DNA of 64,000 nucleotides, taken from contig OX381721.1 of the NCBI GenBank assembly GCA_947462335.1, positions 7,874,001 to 7,938,000 on the forward strand. Reading direction: 5' to 3'. Shown here in pieces: positions 38,499 through 50,710 of the stretch; the first letter of the stretch is position 1; each line of letters opens with the position of its first letter. The position numbers and the translations under genes were made by a program. Origin of the DNA: Harmothoe impar. Its lineage: Eukaryota > Annelida > Polychaeta > Phyllodocida > Polynoidae. The notes beneath the pieces are model-generated. The model had not been told where the DNA came from. It saw only the letters and a program-made list of their open reading frames with translations, and ran no database searches.

Positions 38499-39690
38499 AT
38501 GTCCGCCCAGGTTTTTAAAGAACATAGAATTGAGAATTGGCCCGACTTTGTACATCACGACTCTGCCCCGTGCCTCGCCGATATTTATAGCAGAGTTAAA
38601 GCAACGGGACTTCCCAATTCAGCCTCAGCTCGCATCCCACTACCTACAAAACTGAACATCCCTGTATGGGAGAGGCACCTCGGTGGTGACCCAGACACCG
38701 AGGAGCTTTTAGATTTCATTAAATATGGGTTTCCCATGGGCTATATGGGGCCGATCAGTAACACACAAGGGATTCCAAACCACAAGAGTGCACGAGACTT
38801 TCCAACTCAAATCTCGCAGTTCATAAAGACAGAGCTGGGTCATGGGGGTATGTTGGGGCCATTTGACACCCCCCCATTTGCCCCCTGGTCTCACATTTCC
38901 CCCCTGATGTCCAGGGAGAAAAGAGATACCGATGAAAGACGTGTTATCATCGACATGACATTCCCGAGGGAGAGCTCCGTAAATGGGTACATCATGAAAA
39001 ACACTGTGTTGGGTAAGGCCAGGGACCATGCCCTTCCTACAATAGACATGCTCATTGCAGACCTACAGGCTATGGGACCCGGCACCTTCATCAGCTCGGC
39101 GGACGTCAGCCGCGCATATAAGAATTTCTCCTGTGACCCAATGGGGTGGCCTTTATTGGGCCTAAAATGGGACGGGAGTTTCTATTGCGACATCACCATG
39201 GCATTTGGAGCACGTAATAGTAGCTGCCACATGCAGAGAGTCGCCCAAGCAATTGTATCTATACTTAGAAAGCAAGATATTCACTGTCACATGTATTAAG
39301 ACGATCTCGTGATCTTGTCATCATCCAGAGCCCGTGCTGAGAGAGACTTCGGGATCGCGCGCCAGCTCCTGGCAGACCTCGGACTACCCGAAGCTACCAA
39401 GAAGGCCCAGCCCCCATCTACCAGCGCCAGATGGCTTGGCGTCATCATCGACTCCGAGGACATGTCCATCGCTCTGCCCCGAGACAAACTGGAAGACATC
39501 ATGGGTAGAGTGACAAAGGTAATGTCTCGACGAAGCTTGTCCAAGAAGATGCTGCAGTCCATCCTGGGCAAGCTCCTCCACATGGCACAATGTGTCAGAC
39601 CCGCCCGCCTCTTTGTCTCAAAGTTGCTCGAGGCACTCAGGGGCATGCGGGGAAAGTACATTTCAGTCAATAGTGAAATGAGGTCCTCTA
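38499..39690 (+). pseudogene. Reverse transcriptase of Ngaro copy 2, with a stop inside the catalytic YxDD box
   Basis: ATG at 38499. RT blocks: GMLGPFDTPPFAPWSHISPL, RRVIIDMTFPR, SADVSRAYKNF (first catalytic Asp) and MAFGARNSSCHMQR. The frame then reads Tyr266, TAA (39297-39299), Asp268, Asp269, so the stop takes the place of the variable residue of the YxDD active site. The frame resumes at once (DDLVILSSS), with the thumb region (ARWLGVIIDSE, SILGKLLHMAQCVRPARLF). Near 39685 it shifts relative to the RNase H frame. The product would be inactive. Confidence 0.88.
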
Positions 39691-40240
39691 ATGGACCTCT
39701 CATGGTTTCTCAAGTTTGGGTCAACTTGGAACGGGGTGTCTCTCATCACAAACAGAACCCCGGACATAGACATTTATGTAGACGCCTCACTGTTGGGGGT
39801 GGGCGGGTCCGATGGCAGACATGCATATGCCATGCAAGTCTGTCATAAAAACAATCCCGTCAACTGCATAACAGAATTGGAAGCAGCTAACATAGTAGTG
39901 GCCCTTGACACACTTCTGGACACTCAGTCCCGGGGCAAGCATGTTAGAATATTCTGTGACAATGAAGCAGCTGTCAGCGTCCTCACCTCAGGCCGAGGAG
40001 AGAACAAAGTCCTGCTGGAGTGTGCCAGGGTAGCCTGGCTCATTCAGGCCAGACTTGACATCTTCATCTCATACCAACACATAGCCGGGAAACTAAACAC
40101 CTTGGCTGATGACCTCAGTAGGGCACACTTAAACAGTGACCCAAAATCTAGAATACAAGAAATTGCAACCAAGAACTGTCTTAAAATTGTACCTGCAAGC
40201 CCTGTTGTATTTGATCTCATACGGCCATTCATCATTTGCA
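39691..40240 (+). pseudogene. RNase H domain of Ngaro copy 2 (frameshifted from RT)
   Basis: In the +1 frame relative to RT: DIDIYVDASLLGVGG, ELEAANIVVAL, IFCDNEAAVSVL and HIAGKLNTLADDLSR, the same order as in copy 1. The frame stays open to 41163, but beyond about 40240 it only shadows the recombinase gene. The frame change relative to RT means it cannot be made as one polymerase from this copy. Confidence 0.82.
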
Positions 40241-41209
40241 GATCCGGCCATCGAGTTGCTGCAGCAGGGTGCCACTCAGCGCCAGCACCAGTCCAGGGCC
40301 CCGGCCACTGTCGCCAGCCACAAGACGTCGGCGGGGACCTACATAGCATTCGCCCACGTGCTCAACATGGACCCAGCTCTGGTACCACACAGCGCCATCT
40401 GTGTGTACATAGAGTACCTGGCCCTGTACCTCAGGGCCCCCTCGACCATCTCCAACTACCTATCACATGCCAGGGTGTTCGTCAGGCTGACAGGAGCAGA
40501 CACATCAGAAATCTGCCACCCTCACGTGTCAAGGGTGTTGGATGCACTACACAGGAACAAGACATACATCCCCAAGGAAAAGCTGTCAGTACCCATGCCG
40601 GTGTTGCGACAAGCTGTCCAGGGGCTGGGCCACACTCCTACAGACAATGCCGTGAGAGCTGCACTCCTAATTCAGTATTACGCAGCATTGCGCCCCTCAG
40701 AGGTGTGTCCACCATCGATGAAGTCATTCAGGTGTACACACCACCTCACAAGAGGGGACCTGGTGTTCCAGGGCAGGGACATCGCCCTCACAATAACAGC
40801 CGCAAAGAACCTTCAGAAGACTGGACAGCACAAAAAGGTTCTTCTGCAACCGTCACCAGACCCCCTACTGTGTGTAGTAGCGGTGGTCAGGCAGACGTGC
40901 ATGGACACTCCAACGGCCTCCCCCAACGACCCCTTGTTAATGTTTCAAGACACCCGCAAGGCCCTCCCAGCCACACAAGTCTGGACTGTGTGGAAAGAGC
41001 GTCTAGTGGCACTTGGACTCGAACCCGACATCTACGTCCTACATGGCCTCAGGGTGGCGGCCGCCACGGAGGCCCACGGGGCTGGGGTGCCGGACGCTCA
41101 GATCAGGGCCTATGGAGGGTGGCGCTCAAACGCCCACAGAGTGTACATCAGGCCTCAAGTTAACAACTCAGTCAACCAGGCCCTCATAGACTCTCTACAC
41201 AATCAGTGA
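40136..41209 (+). CDS. Tyrosine recombinase of Ngaro copy 2
   Basis: The 357-codon frame begins at GTG, so the true start is unclear. A TTTGCAG acceptor-like site (AG at 40240-40241) lies just before the conserved part. Catalytic set: Arg in ALRPSEVCPPS, HGLR (His and second Arg), GGWRSNAH with Trp, and Tyr in RVYIRP. All the catalytic residues I look for are present, unlike copy 1. It overlaps the RNase H frame by about 105 nt before the acceptor. Predicted role: site-specific insertion of the element's circular DNA. Confidence 0.86.
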   Translation: MTQNLEYKKLQPRTVLKLYLQALLYLISYGHSSFADPAIELLQQGATQRQHQSRAPATVASHKTSAGTYIAFAHVLNMDPALVPHSAICVYIEYLALYLRAPSTISNYLSHARVFVRLTGADTSEICHPHVSRVLDALHRNKTYIPKEKLSVPMPVLRQAVQGLGHTPTDNAVRAALLIQYYAALRPSEVCPPSMKSFRCTHHLTRGDLVFQGRDIALTITAAKNLQKTGQHKKVLLQPSPDPLLCVVAVVRQTCMDTPTASPNDPLLMFQDTRKALPATQVWTVWKERLVALGLEPDIYVLHGLRVAAATEAHGAGVPDAQIRAYGGWRSNAHRVYIRPQVNNSVNQALIDSLHNQ

Positions 41210-41305
41210 ACAAATCACAATCTATGAACATAATTAATCTTAATAACAATGTTACTCATACATTTTTACTCCCACCATCCCACCCTTATAATTTGCAGGC
41301 TTGGC

Positions 41306-41476
41306 TCTATTTTACATTCATCATTATACATTAATGTATGTAAATATTACATGCATATATTATATTATTATACCACATAAAACCAATGTGTATAATTTTA
41401 ATCGTCTTGTATAAATAATAAATATTATTTCTCCAAGCCTGCCTTCCTTCTCGTGTCTCCGGGGAGTTCAATAGTG
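41306..41476 (+). repeat. Split direct repeat B1 of Ngaro copy 2
   Basis: 171 bp, one mismatch to 41733-41903; ends GAGTTCAATAGTG. Confidence 0.93.
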
Positions 41477-41671
41477 GTGATCTCACACGCCTGAAATGGG
41501 CGCGGGAGTGGTCACTATTGACCCCTAGGGGGCACCACCCCAGCCCTCCTGTATCATTGCCCCCTCTACAGGTAAACTCCTACACCACTCCCTCTGGTCG
41601 GTTCTCGGCACCCTCTCTCCACCTCAATCCTCCTGCCCATGTCAGTCAATCAACACCTCAACAACTTTTCT
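41477..41671 (+). repeat. Internal repeat A2 of Ngaro copy 2
   Basis: 195 bp, three mismatches to A1. A 61-bp stretch (41672-41732) not found after A1 separates it from B2. Confidence 0.93.
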
Positions 41672-41732
41672 CCCACCCACCCACACCTTATTACCTCATC
41701 TCAATATTACATATTTCACATCGTATTTTACT

Positions 41733-41903
41733 TCTATTTTACATTCATCATTATACATTAATGTATGTAAATATTACATGCATATATTATATTATTATAC
41801 CACATAAAACCAATGTGTATAATTTTAATCGTCTTGTATAAATAATAAATATTATTTCTCCAAGCCTGCCTTCCTTCTCGTGTCTCCAGGGAGTTCAATA
41901 GTG
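41733..41903 (+). repeat. Terminal repeat B2 of Ngaro copy 2
   Basis: 171 bp, the 3' end of the element. The following TAATTATCCGATTATGG belongs to the interrupted TTAA element. Confidence 0.92.
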
Positions 41904-42138
41904 TAATTATCCGATTATGGCTAAATTTACTAATTTTGGAGTGCACACTATAATTCCCCCATTGAAAATACACTGTAAAATGCTATACTTGGGCCACACC
42001 TGAACTGCTAATGGGCTCTTATTGCCCATTGATGACATTTTATTCGGCCCTGTCCTCCAAATATGATGTTGTACTAACATTTGAAACACATTTAAGCAGG
42101 ACTTGAAATATGAAAAAAATCGGACCATGTCACTTTAA
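41904..42138. mobile_element. TTAA inverted-repeat element, right half
   Basis: Continues the element split at 36181, with shared words GGAGTGCACACTATAAT, ATTTGAAACACATTTAAG and the terminal ATCGGACCATGTCACT plus TTAA. Without the Ngaro insert the element would be about 370 bp. It has no ORF. Confidence 0.78.
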
Positions 42139-43040
42139 GCACATGCCTAGTTGTATATGGATGCAGTCCATTGAGAAGTCTGTCCTACTGTGAGAGTAAG
42201 TCAGATATTGATACGCGTGAGTAGCTGCGAAAAGTACTATAACCCTTGGACAATGGTAATTACCCTTGAATGTGGCCTTAGGCAATTACCCTGTCGTTGG
42301 TGTATAACGCTTATACATATCTGCTACATGGTGTGTGAGGGCAGTCCTACATGTGTAGTAACTCAACTATGCGTTGGCGCATTGCTTCATAAGTTAGTAT
42401 GGACCTTCTGTCCTAAAATGGATATTACACGCTGCTGGTGGTGAGGCTATTTGGTTCCTCATACTCAGCAGACATAGCCTCCCGCTTCCCACCTCCCTCC
42501 CTCGATGCCTCACACTCCTAACCCTCCACAAGTCTGTAGCCCCTAACCAGCCTATTCTTAAAGCCGTTGGGTCTACTTATCACCCCCTTGCTCCACCCCT
42601 TGATCCCCCACCCCTGGCCTGTCCCTCTTCCACCCCTCTCTACCCTGACCTCTCGGGGCAGCTTCCAGCTTGCCTCTGCTTGATTTTCCTCTTATCACGT
42701 GGGCCCACTACGTTGCCATAGATCCAACGATCAATTGAGGGCAGCCATATTGCCAAAAGGTGGTGGTCTGCATGAAAGGCAAAGGCATAAGTCTAAAATT
42801 ACTGAAAGTCGTGACCAATACGTCATACAGTACCCTGTCTATTAGGGAATTACAACCCATTGACAGCTTCTTCAAATATGAAAGGGTCCCGTGTAAGTTG
42901 TGTTTCTAAATCATACATGCAGATGAACGAATTCACCGATACTATTGCTACTACTACTGCTTCTATATGGGCCTATATGTGCATAGGCCTATTTGCTGCG
43001 CTGATTAAAAGAGAGAAAGGGGTAAGTCAAGAGTAGATGC
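42139..43040. other. Intergenic stretch without recognised features
   Basis: Contains a C/T-rich part at 42470-42670 that resembles, loosely, the C/T-rich block at 52960-53060. No gene signal. Confidence 0.45.
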
Positions 43041-43175
43041 CACTGCATGAATGTTTGCATTTAAGTGCCCCGAAAAGGTCATAACGGCATTTAAGTGCCT
43101 TTTACTCAATTCAACATACTAAAGGTTTTCCTTTTAGCTTTTTAAATTTACTTAAATGCAAAAGTTCATGCAGTG
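43041..43175. mobile_element. Short MITE-like element, 135 bp
   Basis: Inverted ends: left CACTGCATGAATGTTTGCAT, right in reverse complement CACTGCATGAACTTTTGCAT, both followed by TTAAGT. About 24 of 26 positions match. No target duplication is evident. Confidence 0.75.
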
Positions 43176-44760
43176 TACGCAATGCTATGGTGCTTTAATG
43201 TAACATGCAACATGCCTGTTTTCCTCGTATGGTTCATGAATGCAGCACCGACTCACCAGCTCACATTTACGTATCATGCCGACCCTATGTGATTGATACA
43301 CTCCCAAATTAAGGGTCATCATGATGCACCACAGCAGGACCACCGTGCTGCAATATTCCATAAGGCAATATCCTGAATAACTTAAAGTTTCTAATCACTT
43401 TGATGCCACAGACAAAATGTGATGGCCAGATGACGTCTATAGATACGAGTCTCTCGGAAGTTTTAATACCAGTCTAGTAGTCCGGCGAAATTGGATTCTT
43501 TCCGCTACAGGCATGTCTTCCGTTTGCTAATTCGCTAGCTGACTTAGCCTAGGTGACTATCATAAGTTGTCAGGGCATGGGAAGTTCCGATCTCAAATAT
43601 CTGTTAAGGCAATATCAGAATAGACATTGAATATGTTCGGATGTAATATATGGGATGAAATCCTCCTGCCAACAGCAATTGAATGTCAAATATCAGCCAC
43701 ATGGCATTATTTTTCCTATCCAGGAGTAGAAGTCTAGATATAATCAAATATCCTGTACAATAGGAATACAGTAACAACTGTATATAGACAGATACATTTC
43801 CATCGATATAAGCAACTTTCTCTGAGGAAATTTGATATCATGGTAATGAGCAAAGATAAAACCACTTACGTTAGTTTTGGATCTATTTACAGAGTAACAT
43901 CAATATATGTCACAGAGCTGGGCGTGAGTAGGCAACACTTTCTGATAACGTTAATAATTTTGGGACACAGTTTGACTGATGAATCCGTCTCTGAAGAGCC
44001 CACATATCTTCAACACATTTTAAGTCTAAACTATATATACTATCATACGAATGTCTTAAATTCAAGCAAGATAGCTACGCACTACTGTAAGTTAGCTTAC
44101 GGAAAGAAATTATTGTGAAAACATGTCATGGCAATGCTATCAATTCACTGAAGATTCTAATTTAGGATAGGCATTGATGCTCTTAGAAGTTCTGTGAAGA
44201 TATATTCAATTATAATTGGGGTGCAAGCTACACAATCACTGGCCACTATCAAAATTTAAACATTATATAAAAGATGGTATATCAACAACAATGAAAAGCC
44301 TATCTAAAATCCAAACCCTGCCTGTTTTTCAATACTGCTACTTTATCACGATCTATTATTGGCAATTCACCTATCTCTAGTAACATTCACAACAATATAA
44401 TATTGACCATGTATATAGTCCATCTCATTATCTCCCTGAATTGGCCAATCAGAATGCAGCAGCGTCTCAGTGGCTTAATGGCAGCCCCCACGGGTTCCGC
44501 CATTCCCATCAGTCACCTGGGCAGCCCCACTTCCTGTTTCGGCTTATCACGGGGTAGTCGCACAACGTGATAAGCCGCTCATCAATTAGCGCTGCTTGCT
44601 TATCTGTCTGCTGCATGAGCTAGAAATCCCTCAATATCTCCACCCACAAAACTGGAAGTTGATATGCAACAGAATCCTTATTAATACAGGTGTCTGGAAT
44701 TTAAACCAGGAGTCAATTATGGTAATCAATATCTAGTTGAGCACTTACAATATGTGCTTT
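43176..44760. other. Intergenic stretch without recognised features
   Basis: AT-rich. A 92-codon ORF at 43840-44118 has no motif or signal to support it. An inverted CTTATCACG/CGTGATAAG pair (about 44543-44575) is the only local structure noted. Confidence 0.4.
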
Positions 44761-45202
44761 GTCAACATGGTCCGATTTTTTCCATATTATAAATTCAGAT
44801 TTTTTCCATATTATAAATTCTACTTAAATGTGTTCCAAATGGTAGTACAATATCATATTTGGAGGATAGGAAATACCACAATGTCATCTATGGGCAATAT
44901 CATATTTGGAGGATAGGAAATACCACAATGTCATCTATGGGCAAAAGAAGCCCATTTAGAGGGTCCAAGGTAGCCCAGGTACCATATTTTACTGTGTATT
45001 ATCAATGGGGGGGATTATAGCGTGCACTCCAAAAGTATCAAATTGAGTATAAAACTGAAAATTGCCTGAATTCTAAGCTGAATTATGGGGAGTAATGTTA
45101 AATAAAACAGATAGAACATGTAGTATGACCCTATTGAACATTCTTGTTCATTTTTAACAAAATTCATTTTTGAGCCCTAATCATCGGACCATGTCACTTT
45201 AA
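44761..45202. mobile_element. TTAA inverted-repeat element, second copy (inverted)
   Basis: The right end ATCATCGGACCATGTCACT plus TTAA (45199-45202) matches the end of the split element, and the left end keeps CATGGTCCGAT. The interior is homologous in reverse to 36044-36181 plus 41904-42138, without the Ngaro insert. It has gained two exact or near-exact tandem duplications (24 bp at 44774-44821; 47 bp at 44848-44941). Confidence 0.72.
44848..44941. repeat. Exact 47-bp tandem duplication
   Basis: The unit starting CAATATCATATTTGGAGGAT and ending ATCTATGGG occurs at 44848-44894 and 44895-44941. A 24-bp near-exact duplication (GATTTTTTCCATATTATAAA...) lies just before, 44774-44821. Confidence 0.9.
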
Positions 45203-46481
45203 GAGCAATATCAGAACAAGTATGCTATTAGCTTTGCCATGTGCTTATATAAACCAAAGCGGCTTAGTGTTACCAAAAGGGAATTGGGTTGGAATAGATG
45301 CTCTTTACTATTTTTTCAAAATTCAACTTTCTGTGATAATCTGTTTATCATTGTGTAATGGTCATAATGTATGGAGGGGTGATGTAAACTTGTGATATCC
45401 TGAAAACCCCTTCACACCCTAGTCGAAACCTGTGCATTCATGCATACACCCTTAGTTGCTGGACACTCTTGCATTAATCTTTGCTCAGTGAACACTAGCA
45501 TATACAGATTTATTAATGGGCATTGATAGCTGATATGAGATATCACCTCATCTTTATCCGCAGTTGAAAACCATATGAAACTAGGGGGTCACCTTAGTTA
45601 AACTGTCTGAATGGGTGCAAACTTTAGTGCACTGCCGCTAAAGGACCAAATAGGGATCAACACATCCATGAGAAGGTGCCTTCCTGGGTTTTCTCTGTTT
45701 TTATTTTATCCATCAGGGGGCAAAATAGTGGGAAATTAACCCTAAAGTGCTTTAGGGTACTTTTTGATTGAGAACATAGTAGTTTTCCGAGAATTGATCC
45801 ATCATTAATGCAAGCTATTTATACCCTTTGGAATAGAAATGCTTTGGCCATCAACTAACATTAAACATTAGTGAAGTAGGGTTTCAGAAGACAAGTTGCT
45901 TTATGTTAAGAACTACAGCTAAGTTGTGGAATGTGCTTTTATAATTTTTCATCTGGATATTCTCCTTCAGGTTTCTGAACTAAACTATTCATGAGTGCTG
46001 GGAAACAACTGTTGAAAGAGATATACATATATAAAATATATCACACTAGTATCCGAACTTCACTGTATGACTTTCAAAGTACCTACAGGTCATTATCCTG
46101 AGAGCTTCTGAATCTATTAGAATCTGTCCTTTGATAAAAATTATGCATGACTGTCTTGCCTTTGTCCCGAGGGTGTTTAAGGATGTTTGCACAGTGTAAA
46201 GTGGATATTAACATGGCTCAGGAAAACATTACATTTTGCTTCAAAGGACATGAATCTCTAATGCTCAGCATTACCGCTGAACAGTGCAAAGTAAACATCG
46301 AGGCATATTAACACATTATATTTTCATTCTACCTCATTGACATGGACCTCTAATTAATTCGTTTATGGTAGAACAATGAACAAGGAAGCTGCCTTGATGT
46401 CCAGTATAAAGAAACAAAGACAGAAAATTCTAATCAAAACTGATAAACCTCTCTTACATATCCTGCACAAATCTCCCCTTC

Positions 46482-46482
<1 letters not shown>
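45203..46482. other. Intergenic stretch without recognised features
   Basis: No supported ORF or repeat boundary found by eye. Confidence 0.4.
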
Positions 46483-46570
<88 letters not shown>

Positions 46571-46571
46571 A

Positions 46572-46650
<79 letters not shown>
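46483..46650. repeat. (TA)n microsatellite, about 168 bp
   Basis: Nearly pure TA with two interruptions (GTGT near 46567 and ACAT near 46589). The long Ile/Tyr ORFs across it on both strands are artefacts. Confidence 0.97.
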
Positions 46651-46652
<2 letters not shown>

Positions 46653-49600
46653 TGGGATGAATTTATGTCGGTTTGCATCCAAACATCAAAGGTAATAACA
46701 TTGACACATGTATAGCAGTTTTAAATGACTGTCAGTATTGAGAAATTTGTTTGTACAAAGCCACTGACATTTTAACTGAATGGTTTCCCTCCCTCTCTTC
46801 ACAACGTGTGTTGCTGCTATACAGGCATTGTTCCGCTACTCAATCATTCACGAGCAATGGCTGAGAAGTGCATCTGGCCTCTTAGTGCAGATTTGTTTGA
46901 ACATTGGGGAGAATTAATACAACTTGCAAGGAATTTGATTTCACTATGCCAGCCCAGAAACTAGTAGATTGAGATGTTTCACAATGTACCGCATCAGTTC
47001 TCAGATCTCAGAGACATTGTGCTTTGTTGTTGGACAGATTCATTTATTTATTTATTGTCTGAATGTGACTTCCTTCCCCATCTTGTAATGTTGCTTTATC
47101 TAAGTGGTGAGATGATAGGAGGTTGTCCTGACCCCCATTAAAAGACCACACGATGCCCCACATCCTGATTACATACATACATGCATGATGCACCAACGCA
47201 GAACCAGCAAGTAACTCACCTACGATGAAGCATGCTAACCGTTCTGCAGTACATCAAACCTGTACCCAGTGGGCACGGGACATTGAATCAACTTTGGCAG
47301 ATGGTTGTCAATGTTGATCCAATGTTGCTTCAACATTGATGCACTGTTAAACTGAATTGTATGCTTTATTACGACCCCCATATTGATCTATTGACAGGTA
47401 GTTGAGGCCAACTTGTGGTCGGGAAATTACAGTTCTTCAGAGTGGTGCAGGGTGAACTTCAGACTAATAACAGCAATAGCCATAACGCCTTCACAGATCT
47501 GTTTACAGTTTGATTAATTGCTGCGTTTTTCTCACGGCCATCGTAGTTATTTGAGCGGGGGAGGTAACTGCTGGGCCCGCTCAATCACGACTCCGGTATT
47601 GTTCACATCCTTTTTCCACAACAATAACACCGAAAGTGAGAAATTGTGAGGCTTTGGGAAAACACTCACATCTGGTTGGGGATTTTGTTCAGGACTGATG
47701 GAAGAGAGGTCTGGGCTCGGTGATTTCATAAAGGCAAGGTTGCAACCAATAAGATATCAATCGATCAACACCTCTTCATTGATTATATCTACACAACTTA
47801 AGAATGATACTCTTTTGATATAATCAAAGAAACATTAAAATGAGCAGATACGCAATCTTATGGCTAAATCTAACCCACTAAACAAGAAAAACGTTATACA
47901 ACATTTTATAACGTTATATAAGTCTCCTTACTACAGCAGAACGTTATTTTGACGTAAAATAATGTTTATCTTTGTTAGTTGGGAAAGATGTGTTGCAGTC
48001 AGCTCATCATTCACATCAGATTAAGCATCATCGAATATGGACATCCGGTACTGGACCCCTATTTATTCTTAATGCTGATCACACCTGCAGCTGAGATTAA
48101 GTTGAAAAAGGTCAATTGAAAGAAGATGTTACACACTTCCCTCTAACAATGAAGACCAATACACCACGACCAAATAAAGTATATATGGACCTATTATGAC
48201 TTCATTGATTAGATCAAAATGGTTTACATAAATCACTTAACTTATTTTAATCTCGTATATGATTCACAGTGAAGACTTTTTAAATGTATTATACATCTCC
48301 TCAGTCACGATCCCATTCTCTAGTCATCTGAGCAAACCTTGGGACTTTTGTTTAATGTACTTTGGCCATGATGATCTTACCAATTGAATAAACAATATTA
48401 TCCGAAAGTCGCTCTAGTATCCAATAGTTAACGGCAGTTAATGCACATCTTATGAAACACATTGCCTGAAACATCACCCAATATGTATCGATAACTTACT
48501 GTTTCGAGAAGATCTATACCTTTTCCCAAATTAATATCATGAAATTTGGTCTAGAAGCATTATACATTATTACCACCAGTGTTCACATGAAATATGATGG
48601 GATTATCTCATCCGTAGCTTCCCAAAGTGATCGATTAAAATATCTCAAAAGTGCTTACTACTCAAGTGATTCGCTTTCTTATGATATTATGTTCTATGTA
48701 CATCCGTTAACGCCCAAAGCCGGGAAAACACTCAGAGTTATTAATGGTAGTGAAGTAGTTGCTAATACTTTCCAAAAAAATTGGATTTCGGTCGTAAATC
48801 AATTTCCACAACAGTGGACCTTGCACTATTAGAAATAAGTAGTGTAGCTGCACATTATAAAAGGAATTATTTTTGGTTTCCAGTATCACATACTGTACAG
48901 CTACAAACTCACCTACTGTAATCGAGTATCACCTTGGCAAAATAGGAGGTACTGTTGAAATGTCAATCTAGGTGGAACCGTAGGTCAAATGGGTTAAAGA
49001 AATATGGAAAGAAAAACCCATTTACTATTATCCCAAGGTGAGTCCGTAGCTAAACAGTATATAATACTACCATTTACTGGAACCCAGAAATGCATCCTTT
49101 TATACTGTAGATATACAGTATATCCTATTGTGAAGCAACACTAACTTCTGACAGGATGCGTCCTATGAAAAGGTTGCATTACAACTACAAGGTGTCTTCA
49201 ATCAGACTACTAGACCTTTACGTATAGCATAGTGCCTTACTGTACTAGTTCCATATATTCTTTTTTCGCAATGATACATAATGAGCCTCTGTTCAGTATA
49301 TCCACCAAGGCTCCAATGCACCATGACAAGAAAGGGTATGACAACTTAAAATACTATGCATCCCTTAAATGCTTATTAACGACAATAATACCTATACATG
49401 ACAATGTCTATCAACTTAAGATCCTACACCAAACAGAAATTTCAATTAAAGCCAAGTTAGCAATAGCCTCGGTAGGAGTCCATGTTGTGTACGATCTTAT
49501 TGATTTCAAAAATCGCTCTGGGACCAATTTGAAGAGTTGTGAATCGGCACTGAGTGGTCAAGCGGCGTGCCAATGTGACCTCCAATTGCTCCTAGATTCC

Positions 49601-50340
49601 CACCCTTGCCCTGCATTAGATACTCTGTCACCTTCCAGAAATAGATTTATGATGTATGCCATATAGCAGAAGGTTTATGGCATATGATGTTTGGCATACA
49701 TCATAGTTACCCTCGGGAATAGTTCCTTCAATGTACTATTCTGTTGTTTTTTCTATTTGATATTATGTTTCTATGGCAACATAATTATATCAACATGGAC
49801 ACTTAATTATTCTCTAAAACATTTTCTTTATATTCCAAAACAACTTAAAAGAAGCTTTTCACCCAAAAATGAAATATTTTGCGTTGTACTTTTGCATTCT
49901 ACAGAAAAAGTATCCTAGATCAATCATCAGCCGTTTTCGTCCACATCAGGGATACTCCTTTCTGCTTACCTGCTCACTATTATATGAATGCAGCACCAGT
50001 GCAGCCTTGGCAATGAATAAACAAGGAGCTTTAAAGCACCATGCCATCCCTCAAGGGTTAATACACTCTCTGTCTCTGGCACCATTATCTATACACTAAA
50101 AGGTACATGATTGATATGAGTTCCCCAGGATCTGTACATCCTACCTATCACATTCACAGAGTGATTATCTCTGTGATCTCCACTCGTCCATTACTACGCA
50201 GGAAACCACTGACATGGATGTTCATGGGGACGGGTCATATCCTGCAATCTGTCTGCCAAACCTGACGGTTGATATCATGTTACCACCAACATTCAATACA
50301 AGTTATCCATTACGACGATACATGTACCTTTGCTACTTCA
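46651..50340. other. Repeat-derived intergenic sequence, no gene supported
   Basis: Includes a GTGGGCAC-type MITE end at about 47270-47350 (compare 59025-59134), a segment at 47470-47700 of the diverged repeated block described under 52140-53550, and a partial copy (about 49750-49980) of the inverted-repeat family found in the GPCR introns. ORFs of 97 and 144 codons (48539 and 49232) show no recognisable domain. Confidence 0.5.
49750..49980. mobile_element. Partial copy of the intronic non-autonomous element family
   Basis: Shares CTATGGCAACA, a TTCTTTATATTCCAAAACAA stretch, AAGCTTTTCACC and GGGATACTCCTTTCTGCTTA with the right half of 21601-22215. No left end recognised. Confidence 0.6.
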
Positions 50341-50345
50341 TGATA

Positions 50346-50575
50346 TCAATGTTAAAATCACACACTTGGTGGTCAGCAGTATCAGATCAAGATGTAAAAG
50401 CTTTGTCACCCTGCTCTGAAATTCTAGTTGCATTTCTAAAATGTATTATGTGAGACCCTCAATGTTAAAATCACCCACTAGGTGGTCAGCATTATCACAT
50501 TAAGATCTAAAAGCTTTCTCACCGTGCTCTGAAATTCTAGTTGCATTTCTACAATGTAACCCACGTGTGAGACCA
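50346..50575. repeat. Diverged tandem duplication, about 112 bp unit
   Basis: Two units starting TCAATGTTAAAATCAC (50346 and 50459), both containing GGTGGTCAGCA, AAAAGCTTT and GCTCTGAAATTCTAGTTGCA. They end near GTGAGACC. About 85 percent alike by eye. Confidence 0.8.
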
Positions 50576-50710
50576 ATAATAAGTTTGTCGGTACCTTAAT
50601 TCAGGACCCGTACCTAATTGTGAAGTTGTGTATGTTTAGGTTAGAGGTAACCTTTCAGCACAGAGACATAAGGGTGACATGAAAAGCAGGCTACCCCAGC
50701 CACATCAGTA

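Larger units (their letters stand above)
36182..41903 (+). mobile_element. Ngaro-type tyrosine-recombinase retrotransposon, copy 2 (complete)
   Basis: 5722 bp in the order A1 (36182-36376), gag, RT, RNase H, tyrosine recombinase, B1 (41306-41476), A2 (41477-41671), spacer of 61 bp, B2 (41733-41903). A1/A2 differ at three of 195 positions and B1/B2 at one of 171. That split-repeat order defines Ngaro. It is a different family from copy 1. There is no target duplication, as expected for a recombinase-driven insertion. RT has a stop in its catalytic box and a frameshift follows, so this copy is not autonomous despite its young repeats. Confidence 0.9.

Noticed and set aside
40241..41163. Open frame of over 300 codons overlapping the whole Ngaro copy 2 recombinase in another frame
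   Set aside because: It continues from the RNase H frame but has no motif past DDLSR. The region is GC-rich and the recombinase frame carries all conserved residues, so the open frame is probably a by-product.
46376..46682. Three ORFs of Ile/Tyr repeats on both strands
   Set aside because: They are translations of the (TA)n tract.
48539..49666. ORFs of 97 and 144 codons as host genes
   Set aside because: No recognisable domain or splice context. In AT-rich repeat-derived sequence such lengths can arise by chance.
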